NCBI GenBank assembly: GCA_947179485.1
Contig: OX359245.1
Coordinates: forward strand, 7,669,001-7,733,000
Length of the DNA stretch: 64,000 bases
From: Allacma fusca
Taxonomy: Eukaryota > Arthropoda > Collembola > Symphypleona > Sminthuridae
Direction: 5' to 3'
Shown here in pieces: positions 30,366-44,100 of this stretch; within the stretch, counting starts at the first letter, position 1, and each line of letters begins with the position of its first letter. The notes under the pieces were generated by a model, which ran no database searches, had not been told where the DNA came from, and saw nothing but the letters and a program-made list of their open reading frames with translations. The position numbers and the translations under genes are program-made.

Positions 30366-32110
30366 TTCAAAATAGCTGGAGGAGCGTGAAACTCCAAATG
30401 TTTTCATAATGAGCTATGAGCACTCGTTAATAACTTTGTATTCATATTATTTTAAAGCAAAAAAAGTTCCTGAAAAGAAGCCCTATGAAATTAAAGCTAT
30501 TACAAAATGTTTGTCAAGAACATATTTGTTAGTTGTAAAGGCTAAAGCCAAATCGACTAAATAAATTGTTATTATTATTAAATTAACGCTATTAAAACAC
30601 AAAATATTTTCTAAAAAATATTTTTAAAAACGAGTTTTTTGGGGGGACAGTTCTAACCGTTACTTCCAGCAGCCCGCATATACACAACATGCCACAGTGT
30701 CCTACGATTTAGCCTGGTAATTGTTTCTGATTTCAGTATGCATCAACAATAAAAAATATTAATCCGAACAAAAAGGTTTTCCAAAGAAGTGTTACCCGTA
30801 AATATAAAACGTGGTAGGAATTTTTGAGAAGAAGTGAACACCATCACCACAAATCGATCTTACTATTTCCTTCCCGAATCCAGACAACTCCAGTTTTTAT
30901 ACTTGAATTTAGTCAAGGAATTTCTTACTCGACTAGCAACAGCATTCAAATTGTAAAAATATTGGCTTGAAGTACCACGGGATAAAACAATTGATTAGAT
31001 ACACTGTTCTACAATATTCTGAACATGCAACTCCGCCACTATTTCGATTAACATTTCAAAAGGCGTCGAAATTATTCACATTCTTATTTCTCGCCAATCT
31101 CTGCTATACTTTTGTTACAGTATTCAAAACATGTTTCCGTGAATTTTTGTAGGCATCTATGGGTCCACAGAAATTGAAATAAAATAAATTTCAAATAAAT
31201 GTTCTTTATTTGAAAATATTCCCGGTTTTTGTTACTAAAAATTATTGTAATTTTTAAATGTTCGTGTAAAATTACTCAACGTAAATGTCTCTGTATATAG
31301 ATTTACCATCTTGATCTGTAGATGGTATTTCCTTTTGACGAATCGTAGCACCTTTTATGTAGAAATTTTATTATTACCGAGGGGATGTTTTCCCCCGTTG
31401 CGATTGATGCGAACATTGAGCTTATAAGAGTATTTGCTGACTAAAATTATTAAGAAATTTCAAATGATCGCAAGAATTCATTATCATCCATTTAATTTGA
31501 CTACAAATGAAAATACAGTTTCGAAATGATTCGATGAATATTGATTACGGCTGGAAAGCTTTGAATGTTCACAAAAAGTACAACTTTCAAATTTGTTTTT
31601 TTCAAAACGTCCATTATCACTTACTTAATTTCAAATAAATTTGTTTAAAATGCAGTTTATTCTACAACAATAAACCCAAATTTCTAAACAAACAGTTTTT
31701 CAATTTCCTGCCAATTCAACCGGGCTCAACCGCTAGAGGTCGATAAAAATTATTTTTCTTAATTAGTTAAATATACGAAGGTGTTCTGGCTATAACAGAT
31801 GGCTATATAACGATTAATTTCATGTCAAATCACAAACAAGTTAGAAAGAATTTACAAATGACAACTTAAATAATTTGCAACATTTAAAACTTTTAATTTC
31901 TTTCAAATTTTAAATTAAAAAAACAGGTTTTCCTCTAAATATTTGCTCATAGGTTCATTGTTGGCGATTTTCTTGCAGTAGTTTGTGAGAAAATAATACT
32001 CGTAATAATAATGTTGTGGAAAAGTAGACTATAAGAACTGTTCATCTCTGTAGATGTTGGAGGAAAGATGAGAAGAAATCGTTTCTACTATTATTGACAG
32101 CTCCTGTGAA
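30366..32110. repeat. Block A plus block B, copy 2
   Basis: The clearest continuous copy: TCAAGGAATTTCTTACTCGA (30912), GTATTCAAAACATG (near 31120), GATCTGTAGATGG (31313), GGGCTCAACCGCTAGAGGTC (near 31722) and CTTGCAGTAGT..GTGAGAAAA (near 31973). It matches 57236-58985 throughout. No shared reading frame is kept. Confidence 0.7.
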
Positions 32111-33242
32111 TCTTGTAAAAGAATACAAAAAATACATGCTTTTCTCCTGAAATGTTAGCTGCCATTACTTCCAACCAAATATTAGATTCTATTCCGTCTT
32201 CTGTTGGAAGAATCCATCCGTTTGGGAATCCTACGGAGGAAATAAGTGTCCTGATCCTGTCCCAGACAATAAATATTTTTGTCAAAACAAAAACGTTGGG
32301 CCCGCTTGAGACCCAGACAGTTTTTATGCCCCGATATTGGCCCGTTCCGAAACCATCGCGGCTTCCCGTCCAGATCAGAATTCCTAATTCTTGTTATATT
32401 GATTCGTCAGTTTTAACTCTGAATGACGTCTTGCTATGAAACTGTTTTAATGATTTGTGTTCTCATTATTTTGCCAGATCATTCTAATTACGTCCCATTC
32501 ATTTATTAATAACTCAACTTGTGACTCATAACGTGAAACCAGTTGGGGCTGAACAATATTTAAAGTGGCGTAAAAGTTAAAATCTTTAAACACTAATAAA
32601 TTAAAATATAATTACTCTGAAAATACGTTCAAAGTTGTGAATGTCTAATATTGTTCCGTATATTGTTCGGATTTTGTTCTATTATACCAAACTTATTAAT
32701 TTGTTATTCTTCCACAGGCTTGCCATACCTTGATAAATAGTATTAACGTGGAAATGATTTTTTTAAAGTGAGACAAAAGTAAAAAATACATTCATTTCAT
32801 TACACTACATATTTCTCTTCACAAAAATCGTTGAACTAATCTTTGCTAAAATGTCAATGTCATTTTTACAATTCGCAGGAATCCGACATAAAATTTGTGT
32901 CAGAAAATATTTTGATACTCGTTTACTTCAAAAGCTTTCCAAGGAGGTATTTGACAGGCATTACCGTTCATAATTGGGGGCATGACAGGCAAAGACCTGG
33001 GACAATGTAAAGTAAATTCAGTTTCAAGAGCAAGAGGAAAAACGATGTGGAAAAGAAGGATACGTGACTCCGATAAGTATTTAATATATAAAGAGCCAAG
33101 CTTTATAACGAATCTTCTCCAGTGGTACAATTATCGAAGTCATCTTTAAGTCAACGATTAGCAATAATTGCAGATATAAATGCTAAATATAATGATAATA
33201 CGATATAAATGGAGCACAACCGTTCAATTAATTTTCCCCGAC
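32111..33242. other. No gene seen; decayed repeats
   Basis: A short GC-richer patch (32290-32390, GCCCGCTTGAGACCC, CGATATTGGCCCGTTCC) resembles a transposon end. A partial block D copy (GGGCATGACAGGCAAA, CAAGAGCAAGAGGAAAAA) lies at 32935-33075. Confidence 0.45.
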
Positions 33243-34014
33243 TAGTGGTCCTAATCTTTCAATTCAATTGAAAAAATACGTTTTGATTGAAATCAACTTA
33301 TGAATTAAATGAAATACACTGATTCGATTCAATTCACAGGATTCAATTTGATTCATTTCTGCGTGATGAATTGATTCGAATGATGATTCAAATCATTCAG
33401 AGAGTAAAAGGTATTAACATAAACATTTTATTTAAGGATTTTATAATAACTACATAAAACAGCGGGAACATATAAGTTAAACAGTTTCACTATCACTAAA
33501 ATTGTCAATACTGCAAACTCTCGCTATAAGAGATGCATTTACACAATTTATAAGACTATGCTTATATAAGAGATAATTTTTATTAGGGATAAATTTTGCC
33601 GGTCCCATATGAGCATCCCTTATAGCTAATGTTGATTGTAGAATTAGCAAGTTGCATATCCAGCTAATAAATTGTTCTATTTATACCTAAATCGGATCGT
33701 TAGTAAATCCTGTAATAATAATAATTTTCTAATAATTAGTCAGTTTTCCAACAAAAATGTCTCCCAGAAACACGTGGAAAGTTTTTAATGTGATGCGTTA
33801 CTAGCTGCAATTTTTAGCAGGATATGCAAACAAATTTATTGCACGTGAATCATTTGAATAGCGATTCAAGGCGTTTCGTGTTATTTTATTCATGAAGTGA
33901 TTTGAATGAAATGATTCAATTCATGTTTTGAATTGAATCGAAAAATGATGAATCCGAATAGAATTGAATCGAATCGAGATTTTTTGATTCAGAATTGAAA
34001 GATCGAGACCACTA
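33243..34014. mobile_element. hAT-like element with GATTCAATT-type subterminal repeats
   Basis: Ends are inverted and similar: TAGTGGTCCTAATCTTTCAA on the left and, inverted, TAGTGGTCTCGATCTTTCAA on the right. Just inside both ends are arrays of GATTCAATT/AATTGAATC words (33260-33400 and 33855-34000, in opposite orientation). The 8 flanking bases agree only partly (TCCCCGAC and CCACTGAC), so a target duplication is doubtful. No transposase. Confidence 0.55.
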
Positions 34015-34485
34015 CCACTGACAATGGTAACTCTGGGATTATCGTTTAATCTTACAGTATTGGGGAGAGTGTACATTGACGGAGTGTCTGTATTAATTTC
34101 CAACTGCTACACAAATGGGTTCAGTACTTCATTGTCTCTTTCAAGTTAGCTGTAGCTATAGTTGGGATATTTGGGTTGGCCAATTTTCTGTGAATAAAAT
34201 GTAACAATTGATAAAATTTGGTTGTTGATTTGAAAATCTTGACAGTTTTGGAGGAAAATCTATTGAAAATACCTTTGGAGAATATTCTCCTTGCTCTAGT
34301 TTGGTTGATATCGCAGTATTAGTTATTGAAAAAAGTTAAATGGTATGTTAATTTTCATTGCTTATATTTTAAATTCCGAGCTGATGCCTGTTCAGGTACT
34401 AAAAATTAGTCGGGTCAAGGTGGAATAGCAGTGTAGGAAATACCTCGATAATTTAATATTTTTTGTAAATATTTTTATAAATTTT

Positions 34486-34590
34486 TGGGGACGGGACGGG
34501 GACACGGTTTTCGTCACCGTGTCCCGATTGTCGGCACGGGACTGGGGACAAAGGTTTTTAAAAAATATCGGGACGGGACGGGGACGGGAC
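34486..34590. repeat. GGGACGGGAC minisatellite
   Basis: Repeated GGGACGGGAC(A) words in both orientations around GGGACACGG..CCGTGTCCC (34498-34528). The right side ends in a sequence that reads CAGAGCTTCTGTTGTGGAC on the minus strand (near 34615), which looks like a hAT-type end; the matching left end was not found. Confidence 0.6.
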
Positions 34591-34617
34591 AAGAATTTTG
34601 TCCACAACAGAAGCTCT

Positions 34618-36782
34618 GGTTGTCATAGCCTGTATTAGGGTACTGCAGGCATCAAATCTTGTCACACTTTAATTAAAGTATTCGACTTATGACAACCAAA
34701 ATAATATTAAAACTCTAATAACCCACATCAACTAATTGTAAGAAACAATTGACTTTATACACAATATGAGTTTTACAAAATATCTGGAGTGGCGTCGACG
34801 CTGGAATATTTTTAAAGTTTTAATTTTACAATTACTATATACTTGCTCATTTACTCTTGAATTTTTATGACCGCGGTATCCCACGTGCCTAAAACTTATT
34901 TCGGTAATTAAAATTGTCAAATAAATGATAGGCCAAAATCGGAAAATTTGTAAATCGTTGTTTGTATTTTTCCAATGCGTACACAGTCCAGATGATTTTT
35001 CTCAATCCAATATAGTTTTTTATTTTTTGCAGGAAAATAAGATAAACATTTGCGTGCGGGGAGAACCAGAAATTATTTATAGCGGAGTCAAAACTGTAGT
35101 TTAAAAAATTCTTAAATTTTCCTCACTTGTGTTATTACTTCAATGATTTTGGCAGGATTTTAAGCTACTATTTATGCTCAAAATGTTTTATTCAAAACTT
35201 GAACGTAAGGTTCATGTTTAAAAAAACCTTTGCACATGGTTTTATAAAATATATGACTGACCCAGTTCGTAAGAAATTGAGTTCCAGCTCCTACTGCCCA
35301 AAACTTCGTGTTTGTTTACAATCTTTGTAGTGGAATTCTCTGGAAATTAGAAAACATCAAGATGATCTGTTTTATACTACATGAGAAATACAGGCACAAA
35401 TTTTATCGAAGTCTTAACTTTTCGTACTTTAGAAACACAATTAGACCGTTTCCTAAACATCCAACTGGGAAAACATATCAACATTACAAAATAAATAATA
35501 ACAATGCTACTTTTTTTCTCCGTTAGAAAATACTTTTCTTTACAGTTATACGATGTATATCTATTTCAGATTATCTGTCACGTTCCATACCGACTTTCCC
35601 TTTAAGATAGCTGGTGTGGCGTGTAAACTCAAATATTTTCTTATTGTGATGTTACAATTTTATTAATGGGTGTGAACTCAACTTTACAAAAACAATTACT
35701 TCTAGGAGCCAAAATATGCACAAAAATTTAGGTAACTTCAGCTGCTTTTTATTTGACGTCCAGGTAAAAATGGAAATCACTTTGTTGGATACAGTACCCA
35801 TGAAAGGAACAGGAACTCAAAGCTCTGAATCTTTAATTTCCTCAACTTCTTTCAACATTTGGCCAACTACAGCATTCATTCTGGGATTGTGAATTTTTGA
35901 ATCTCCTCCAAAATTTGTATTTGTAGTTAAAAAAGTGGTGTCACAATTATTAAAATTATATCTTCATTCGTTGGTTTTCAATTGATATTGAGATTTCGTT
36001 TTCATTCTAGTGATGAATTTTGTAGATAAATTTCTGATGGATCCATTTTTATACAGATGGAAACGCATATTAACGTCCCCACAGTTGCAGAAGTAGTTTT
36101 CATCCCACAAGGTGGGATTCCAATATGTTGTAAGTATACCTCGTATTAGTGACAAAAATTAAATCATTGGCGTAGAAGTTCATGTATTGCAGCAAACTTT
36201 CATTCCATTATCTTAAAATAATATATATTTTGTGTAAATTTTTTTTCAAATCTTGTTTTGCAATTTCGAAACTTAATCAACTACAGTGGTGTAGACCGTG
36301 GCGATGACGCACGTTTCAAGACACCCTGTACTTACAAGTTCAAAATTCTAAAAATGCTTTCCCAAATGGCTTTTAATTTTCATACGAAGTAAAAATATAT
36401 CTGGATAACATTTTTTTAACGTATTAATTTTAAGGACATATTTACGTGAAGTCAAAATATTCAAAACATTTTCCCTCTATCGAGTATAAAGTAATACAAG
36501 TATAAATTAACAATCTAAAAAATCCCGAATCCATTTTCCATCCATCTACTTTTGACTAAAACGAATACCCAGTTTCGAAACTGGGGTTTGACAATATCAA
36601 CGCAAAGCTTAAATACGCTAATTCGTTTGATCTTAAGAAATTCATTTCAAGCAATTTAAAATATATTTAAAGTGGCCTCAAAACATCAAAACATAAAATA
36701 TCAGTTTTCTTGATATTTGAAACTCACCCTACATTGATTTTAAAATAAAAGCTTAAATTGCTGAATGAACATTACCTTAAAC
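34618..36782. other. No gene seen; decayed repeat sequence
   Basis: Fragments of the GGAGTGGCGTCGACGCTGG and TGGTGTGGCGTGTAAACTC repeat motifs at 34787 and 35607 and the GGTAACTTC motif near 35731. Nothing codes. Confidence 0.45.
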
Positions 36783-36792
36783 CAGTGCTCGA

Positions 36793-37040
36793 ACTGGGTA
36801 CGGGTAATACTCGGGTAAATGGGTACGGGTACAGGAATGGGTACTACCCGGGTACAGAAGTTGCGTACTAGCAAGTACGCGGGTACTACCCGGGTACTCT
36901 GGATTTTAGACAATAAACTGGATACAGGTACGAGTACGGGTATAGGTACTCACTCAGTGACAATCAGGTAGTACCCAATAGATACATGTATCACTATGTA
37001 AAATACCTGTACCCGTGGGTGCTGTACCCGAGTATTTTTG
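36793..37040. repeat. Left GGGTAC-word array of the hAT element
   Basis: Irregular array of GGGTACGGGTAC, GGGTACTACCCGGGTAC and related words, partly self-complementary because GTAC and CCCGGG are palindromes. It mirrors the array at 38205-38448. Confidence 0.85.
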
Positions 37041-38204
37041 GGTACTTCAAGGATTCCTGCTGGGATGGATTACTATGACTAACAATAAGACCTGCCAACC
37101 GTGGAGTTGCTTATTTCTTTGTATACAGATACCTGCGTTAGTGACAGAGCCAAGTGGCTTCGTTTAATTTATGATTACGTGGTAGTTGCAATATAACGCT
37201 TCTAATAATTAATATTTCAGCCCCTTTGATTATTTTTGATAATTTTGATGTTAAAAGAGGAGGCATCTGAACTTGGCTTTCAAAACTTTCATGGGGCTGC
37301 ATTTGAGTCTTATTTCGCCTGCATTGTTCGAAAATGTGTGTCCCAGGGTCCATAAATGTGGGAGACAGTTTACAAAAGTTAATTTTATAAAACTGTAATA
37401 TAAAATGAATATTTAATCTTGCCTCCCGCATTTATCTGTATTTCCTGAAACCGCAATATTTGACTTGGAAAAATTATGATCAATTCATATTTTTCCGTAT
37501 AACGTTTTCTATACAGTGTTCAAATATATTGTTTTGTGAATACGTTATATCGTTGATGGAAAACTGGCATGATCAGAAAATTCAACTTTGCTCCTATACT
37601 TTACTAACCTTGCGTCGTATTTGTAAGGTAATGTCAACAGTCGCAATTGGATTAAAAGATTTTTGATAAAATGATTTGTCAGAAACAAAATTGATTCATG
37701 TTCTCTCTTTCTTTAAGAGTTCCAAGGCTAAAATATAGTAAAATTTCATCCTTCAGCATATCTTTAATATCCTTAAAATGTGCCTATTTTTCTATAATTT
37801 TGTTCAAATGGGAACATTTTGATGCTAATCGAAAATTCAGTTACATCAATCTCCTCACCGACGAAATTGTAGTGAGTACAGTAATTGCACTTGTTGAGAC
37901 AATATTTGTGATTATTATGTATATTGGTTATTAGAGCAGAATAACTTATTGAGGCATTTTGTGGAATTGTGCGCTCAAATTTGAAACGGTAGCTAGTTGC
38001 AAATAACTTGATAAGCTTTATTTAAATTGCAAAAAATTAAAAGGCCTTAAATGATTTTTTTAAATTGAAATAGGATACCCTTAACGCCTATTAAAAATTC
38101 CCAAAATCCCGGGCATTTTTAATGGAGGTCAAAAAATTGATAAATTAAAAATGTTCAGCTGGGCAGGCAAATGTCGTCGGGGATTTTAAATCGGCCTAAC
38201 TTCT

Positions 38205-38448
38205 AGTACCCGAGTAATACTCGGGTACAAACAATAGGTACTCGGGTATGGGTACAGACGTTGGGTACATTACGGGTACGGGTAAATTGTGGGTACAGGT
38301 ACTACATTGTAGTTTCAGGTACGGGTACGGGCACTGAAATAATTTACACTGGTACTTGGGTATGGGTACGGGTATAGGTACAGCATTTTTCCGTACCCAA
38401 TATTCGGGTACGGGTATGAGTACGGGTACACGGTTTCGGTACCCATTC
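38205..38448. repeat. Right GGGTAC-word array of the hAT element
   Basis: Irregular array of GGGTACAGG, TACGGGTACGGG and GGGTATGGGTACGGG words reaching to 10 bases from the right terminus. With the left array it could form a long imperfect foldback. Confidence 0.85.
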
Positions 38449-38465
38449 CGAGCACTGCCTTAAAC

Positions 38466-39865
38466 TTGAACAGTTTCTTAACTAAAATCTTAATGGGATT
38501 CATTTGCTTTATTTTAAATTCTCAGGGTGACCGTAATCATTTGGCCTTAGCTAGCATAATGGAGCGATTCGTATAATATCTCCAGTGTGTAGGAACTTTA
38601 GTATAGATTTTCTCAAATTTACTTTCAAATCTAAGTTGTTCAAAAGGTACAAAATCTAATTACATTACATTTTTTTGACAACAAGGATGAAACACAATTT
38701 GAATAATTACTTCCAGGAGCCAATATACGGATACTTTAACAAATCAAATCCAAATTGAAATCGGTTCCGCATATTTTAGCCACACTTTCTATATTGATTA
38801 CTGTTAACCCTACAATTGTCCATTGTTGTATTTGTGTCCTTAATATGCACATTTAGCTGAAAATAATGTTGACAGAAAACTTTCCAGAGTACTGGAAAAC
38901 TGGAAACAGTTTCACAAAAAAATCTTCGAAGATACGTGGAACTAGTAATTCTACCCCATTTAAAATTTTCAGTTTTGAAATTCTTCCAAATTGACAATTT
39001 GAAAATTTAAAAAAAAACTGCAAAAGATATTTCAGGTGGGAGGTGTAACTTAAAGTAGTACTCAGGGCATGGGAAAACTAGTTTTGTAAGGAATGGATTT
39101 ACGATGACCTACTCATTCAAGAAGAGATAGTTACAATTGTCCAAAGTCCACAATCATTTAGAAGATCTTTTGCCGGATTTTTCAAAATTTGTTTCACCCC
39201 TCCAAATAAAGAATACTGGACTCAGTGGTTGAAGATATGAAACAAATTCAGGATTGTTTTTCGAAAATGTCAAATCTCGAAAGTTATAAATTGTTCACTA
39301 TAATTTTAAATTTTGTTTCAACACTTTTGCCACTCATTTGTATGAAATTTTGAAAACCTTTCAGAAAAACTGTTCAACAGGTTTCTCTATGGCGACATTT
39401 GTTTAAACCTGGTAAGAGCAGAGAGAAAGGTTGGGAAAATTCATCGCCAGGAGCAAAGACTCCTTTACCCTGGTATAGCGAAATTATTGGGACTTTTTAA
39501 GCACAACTGGGTGAATACCTGGATATACAGAGAGATTGAATAGATACACCAACAAGACTTATGGGGACCAGACCTTTCACCTTTCACAAATTCAAATCTA
39601 CGGAGTTTAGAAAGTAATGCGTGGAGGATTTTGTCACATCAATTGAGTGGAAAATTATAGTGTAATCAATTATGTTTGAAACCAGATTAATAATTACGAA
39701 GTCAGCAGAATGGTTCGATTTATAATCACGTATAATACCTCGAGGTATCCCAGAAAATGCATGGATTGGCGTTGAAGTTTTGACATTGGAAGCTCTAGTT
39801 GAATTGAAAGGGGTATTAAAATGGGAATCGGAAGCCCTTATCCTGTGATAGAAAGAAAATTATTA
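38466..39865. other. No gene seen; decayed repeat sequence
   Basis: Contains the ACACAATTTGAATAATTACTTCCAGGAGCC repeat piece near 38695 that belongs to the leading part of block A, and otherwise nothing recognisable. Confidence 0.45.
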
Positions 39866-41110
39866 TAAAACGACTTAGAAACCATTATTTAAAAACATGT
39901 GATTCTCTCCTTCTTTTCTTCTAACTTCTTTTGTGGCTTGAATAATTTGACTGGATTTTAAATGAAGGCTTTATGCTCAAATTTTGCATACTAACCAATG
40001 ATTTTCATTTGAAATTCTGAAACTAAACTTCACATTAAAAATGTGTAATTTGTAAAAAACCCTAAAATATTTCACTCAAAAAAAGACACAGAATTTCAGG
40101 CTTTTCTCAAATTTACTTTATTGACTGAAGTCAAGTTAGTTTTGAAATCAGAGGCGTCAGAACGCGAAGGAAATTAAATGATTTGTTAACGTCATAGAAT
40201 ATTTTACAATGAAATACTTTGACACCCGTTGACAGGAAAGCTTGCGGAGCTTTGGGGTTTGCATTTAAGATATGTCTCTGCGTTGAGAAATATGGGCATA
40301 AGCGTTAGGCACATATAACGGGGTTGAGAGAATTTCCGAAACTGGGAAAAAATAATTGAAAGGAGGAAGAAGGATGGCCAGCACTCATGCTAGTTTTGAT
40401 GCTCAGGAAAGAAATGTTACCAATCTGAAAATATTTAACTAGTAAGTTTCTCAGTCCTTTCTATCAAACTCAAGAATTATTTTACAAACTTTGAGTTTAC
40501 ACGTGTCAAAGGTAAAACAAATTTGTCAGAATTGCTACATCCACTGTAACATCTGTAACAAATAAACACTTGGCGTGGAAGCTGACGGACTTTATAAATA
40601 TTTCAATTCAATGGCTCAACCTCTATTTGTAATGACTACAAGCATTTCAAATAACAGTGTTAGAATGTAATTTATTATAATAGTTGTATATACTGTAACA
40701 TGAGTAATTGTCACTGGAAGCGTTTTTGATTTGAAATTGAATAAAATCCTAACTTTCGAATTTTGAAATAAAATACAATTGGGTCCAAGGAAAAGAATTG
40801 AAACATATCTCAATACCAAGAAATAAATATAAGTTGCTGAAATGCCTGAGACAGCTCCGAATTATCTGCTGCACTGTCGTGAAAATTTGTTCGTGTGGCG
40901 TGAAAGCATAAGTATTTGTTAATTGTGGTATTATCAAACATTCGTCAATAATTATTTTTTATTTATATTATTTTCACATCACAGGTGTTACTGAATGGAA
41001 ACTCTTTGAAATCTAAGGTGTTTAGAAGAAACAAAAACTTCATAATGCATTTTTGACAACCAGATGACACACAACTTGAAGAATTATTCCCAGAGTCAAT
41101 GAATGTACCC
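39866..41110. repeat. Block C copy 3 and leading block A copy
   Basis: Block C matches at 39890-40150 and 40560-40850 (AAGGCTTTATG, TTCTGAAACTAAACTTCACATT, ACAAGCATTTCAA, ACTGTAACATGAGTAATTGTCA). The leading part of block A follows at 40885-41110 (GTGTGGCGTGAAAGC, TTTTCACATCACAGGTGT, ACACAACTTGAA). Order C then A is as at 4.3-5.3 kb and 29.9-30.5 kb. Confidence 0.6.
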
Positions 41111-44100
41111 TTCATTAAACCATTATCAATATGAAATTGATCCTGGATTTTTTAGAGAAAAATTCTTTCAGGCTCCGCAGGTTCAATGATTCATTTAAGC
41201 AACAGATTCCGAGCTGCCTTCATACATACTATACTGCATAGTTGAGTTAGTGTAAGTCTATGCCAAGTTTCAAAATTAAACTTGCCGACGTTCATCCGAC
41301 GAAGTAAAACTCCGAAATGAATGACTTTCCAAAGAAAAATATCCTGGTGTCCGAAAAACCGAGAAACATTTTGACAGTGCATTTAAATTATCTACAGTGC
41401 AAATGGCATTTTCATTATTTTCTATGGAAATTGTCAAAGCTAGAAATATAAATTAAAACCGTTTTCAAAAATCCTGCTTAACTTTTCCTACAAAATTCGA
41501 GGTAACTTCGATGGCTTTGGAGTGTTTTGAATGACGCAGATGAGAAACGTCGTTGAAGAATTCCCAATAGATTTTCTCAATGGAAGCCGCACTTTCATGT
41601 CACTAAACCGTTGTTCAAACAATTTGGATTAAATAGATTTCGGATTTGAATCCACTCAGCATGATTTTGTTAAGAATTGGGGTACCAACCTTTGCTTTCA
41701 ATACTGCAGTCTTCAAATCTTTGCGCACATTAATTAAAATATTTAACTTGTCAAAATCTTTTTTTAATTTTTCTCTGGTTGTAGTAAGTGTTATATTCAA
41801 ATTATTACCCTCTTTTCAACTGGGTCAAGATTTCTAGGACGACTTTAACAAAATAGTAGCTGACCTGGAAGCTTAGGAATTTAAAACATAATTGTTTTCA
41901 CTGTCTACCAAAATTCTCAATGCACATAATAAATATGCATACAATAAATCAAAACCGTATGAATGCATTGGTTTCCAATGGGGAAATTGTGTAAAATGCG
42001 TAATTGAGAGTAACTTTAGTACTAGACAGGTCCGAAATGTAGTTTGGAATGCAGTTTCAGTTTATCTTAAAATGACTTCATTGACCTGGGCCAAGATTTG
42101 AGCACAGGGGTTAGGATCATGATGCGAATTCCGGTTTTTTCAAGAATGTTAATGTTTTTAAAAATTTAAATGTTTCGGCCAGAAAATTTCTTCCAATATA
42201 TGGTTGCCTCTAGTTCATAGAAAATGTGGGCAGGCACCTCAAGCATAAATGATGAACAAAAGAAAAATACAATGTCAAGAGGGAAACTGGGGAAGACCCG
42301 GAGAAGGAAGAATTATGGTTAGGACCACAGATGAGCTGGCCTCTTTTATAATGCCATTGTTGCGTAACTTCCAAAATTACATAAAAATGTTCTTCAAAAT
42401 TATAGTTTTTTTAAAAAACGCTATTGGAGAAATATCGGATATAATGGAGTTACTTTAAAAATACTTTAGATATTCAGGTGGAGAAATCTCCAGTGATGTC
42501 AACGTAATTTATAAATGTCCGAAATGCAAATTAAAAACAACAATCTCTAATAAAACAACAATTTGAATTTAAAAGTATTAATTTATTTACGATATACTGT
42601 CAAATTCTCGAACATCATGATTCCATCACATCTAAAAATCAACAAATAGTTACTACTCTTTAAAATAATTCTTTATGTTGCCAAATTCGTAGACAGCACC
42701 AAACAACATTGAGTATGACTCGTCCATCAAAATGCCTGGGTTGGTCTGGTAACAACAATATTTCCTGGTGGTTCGTCTAGCACAAATGCATGAATTGCTG
42801 TGTGTTTATGTTTTATTAAATTAACACATGTTACTGAATCGAAGCCTTTTGAAATTTGAAGTGCTTATAAGAAAAGAAAACTTTTTAATTTAATTAATTA
42901 ATTATTGGAAAGGTTTTTTTGGAACGCATTTTTTTAATTTGAAAATTCCGTTAAATCTATACAAACGTGAACCCCATTATCAAAAATCCATCTTAGGAGT
43001 TTTTTCAAAAATTCATGTAACTTATTATATTTTCAATGAGGAATATACCTTCCTAAACGATTGTGTGATAGGAAACAGGATTTCGATTCCATGCCACAAT
43101 CAGGATAGAGTAATTGTTAATAAATACACAACTCATTTTTCAATAAGTGTGCTCGCTTTCGAAGGATAAGGGAGCTTTCGAATATTTACATACAAGCATT
43201 ATTAAAATATGTTCTAAAAAATCCGGGAGTATTGAAGTTCGTATGTACACCAACAAGATGAGGCTAGAGTACGGTAACATCGTTACCCATGAGATGATTC
43301 GTCTCATCGAATAAAAAACTGGCGTAGAAGCTTAGTGTTTCAAAAAAAAAATCAGCGAATTTTTTGTCTCATATCTGAAATACCACAATCACGCAAAGGA
43401 AAACTGTACCATTGTGTTTCTGATTTTACTTGTTTTGGAACATGCGATCCGTCAATCGTGGAAACAATTGTATAGAATGAGAACGAAATATTCAGTGCAT
43501 TCAGTTGCCCCATGATTTATATTTAGATAAAATTTTTTAAGATTATTTAAAATTGATTTGATTCCATTAGCACAAAACCTCAAAAAAGAGAGTAGAAAGT
43601 GGATCCAAAACAGAAATGTTTTAAAAAATGTCAGCTGTGGGAAATATTTAAGGTTATGAATTTTACGCTAAATTGAAATATGCAGAGCTCAAAAAACAAT
43701 AAGTGGACGATTTTTCATGTGTAAAACGAGGTTAGAAAGAAATTAGAATGTAAATAATTAGGCCTGCAAAGGAATTACAAATTGTTTTTCTGATATAGTA
43801 ACTTGAACTTAAACTATTTGAAGTATCAAAAACATTCATGAAGTGGCGTTGAAGCTCAATTGTTTAATAGCTTCCTTGTGCAATGAAACCTTGTAATTAT
43901 CACTGATTAAGGAAAGAAGAATGTGCTTATTTTCTCATGTTACACAATGATGGTTTTAGTAAACACAAGGGATAATCCCTGTCTATTTATTCTCGTTGTG
44001 TCTTTTCTGAAATTCAGTTATGCTCATTTGCAGTAGGAATTCATCTAAAAATTAATACTTCGCTGAACAGGATTTTGCCTATTTTCCCTTTAACACAAAT

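Larger units (their letters stand above)
36783..38457. mobile_element. hAT-type element with inverted GGGTAC arrays at both ends
   Basis: 1,675 bp flanked by a perfect 8-bp target duplication CCTTAAAC (36775-36782 and 38458-38465), the hallmark of hAT transposons. The ends CAGTGCTCGAACTGGGTAC (left) and, inverted, CAGTGCTCGGAATGGGTACC (right) form an inverted repeat that begins like other hAT ends (CAGTG). Behind each end is an array of GGGTAC/GGGTA words, in opposite orientations. No transposase is encoded, so it is non-autonomous. The middle (37050-38200) is ordinary AT-rich sequence with only short frames. Confidence 0.88.

Noticed and set aside
37138-37934. Short frames inside the hAT element as a transposase remnant
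   Set aside because: No BED zinc finger, RNase H-like or dimerisation motif is visible in any frame.
36793-38448. GGGTAC arrays taken as telomeric or CRISPR-like repeats
   Set aside because: The words are irregular, have no constant spacers, occur in mirrored orientation and lie inside an element with hAT ends and an 8-bp duplication.
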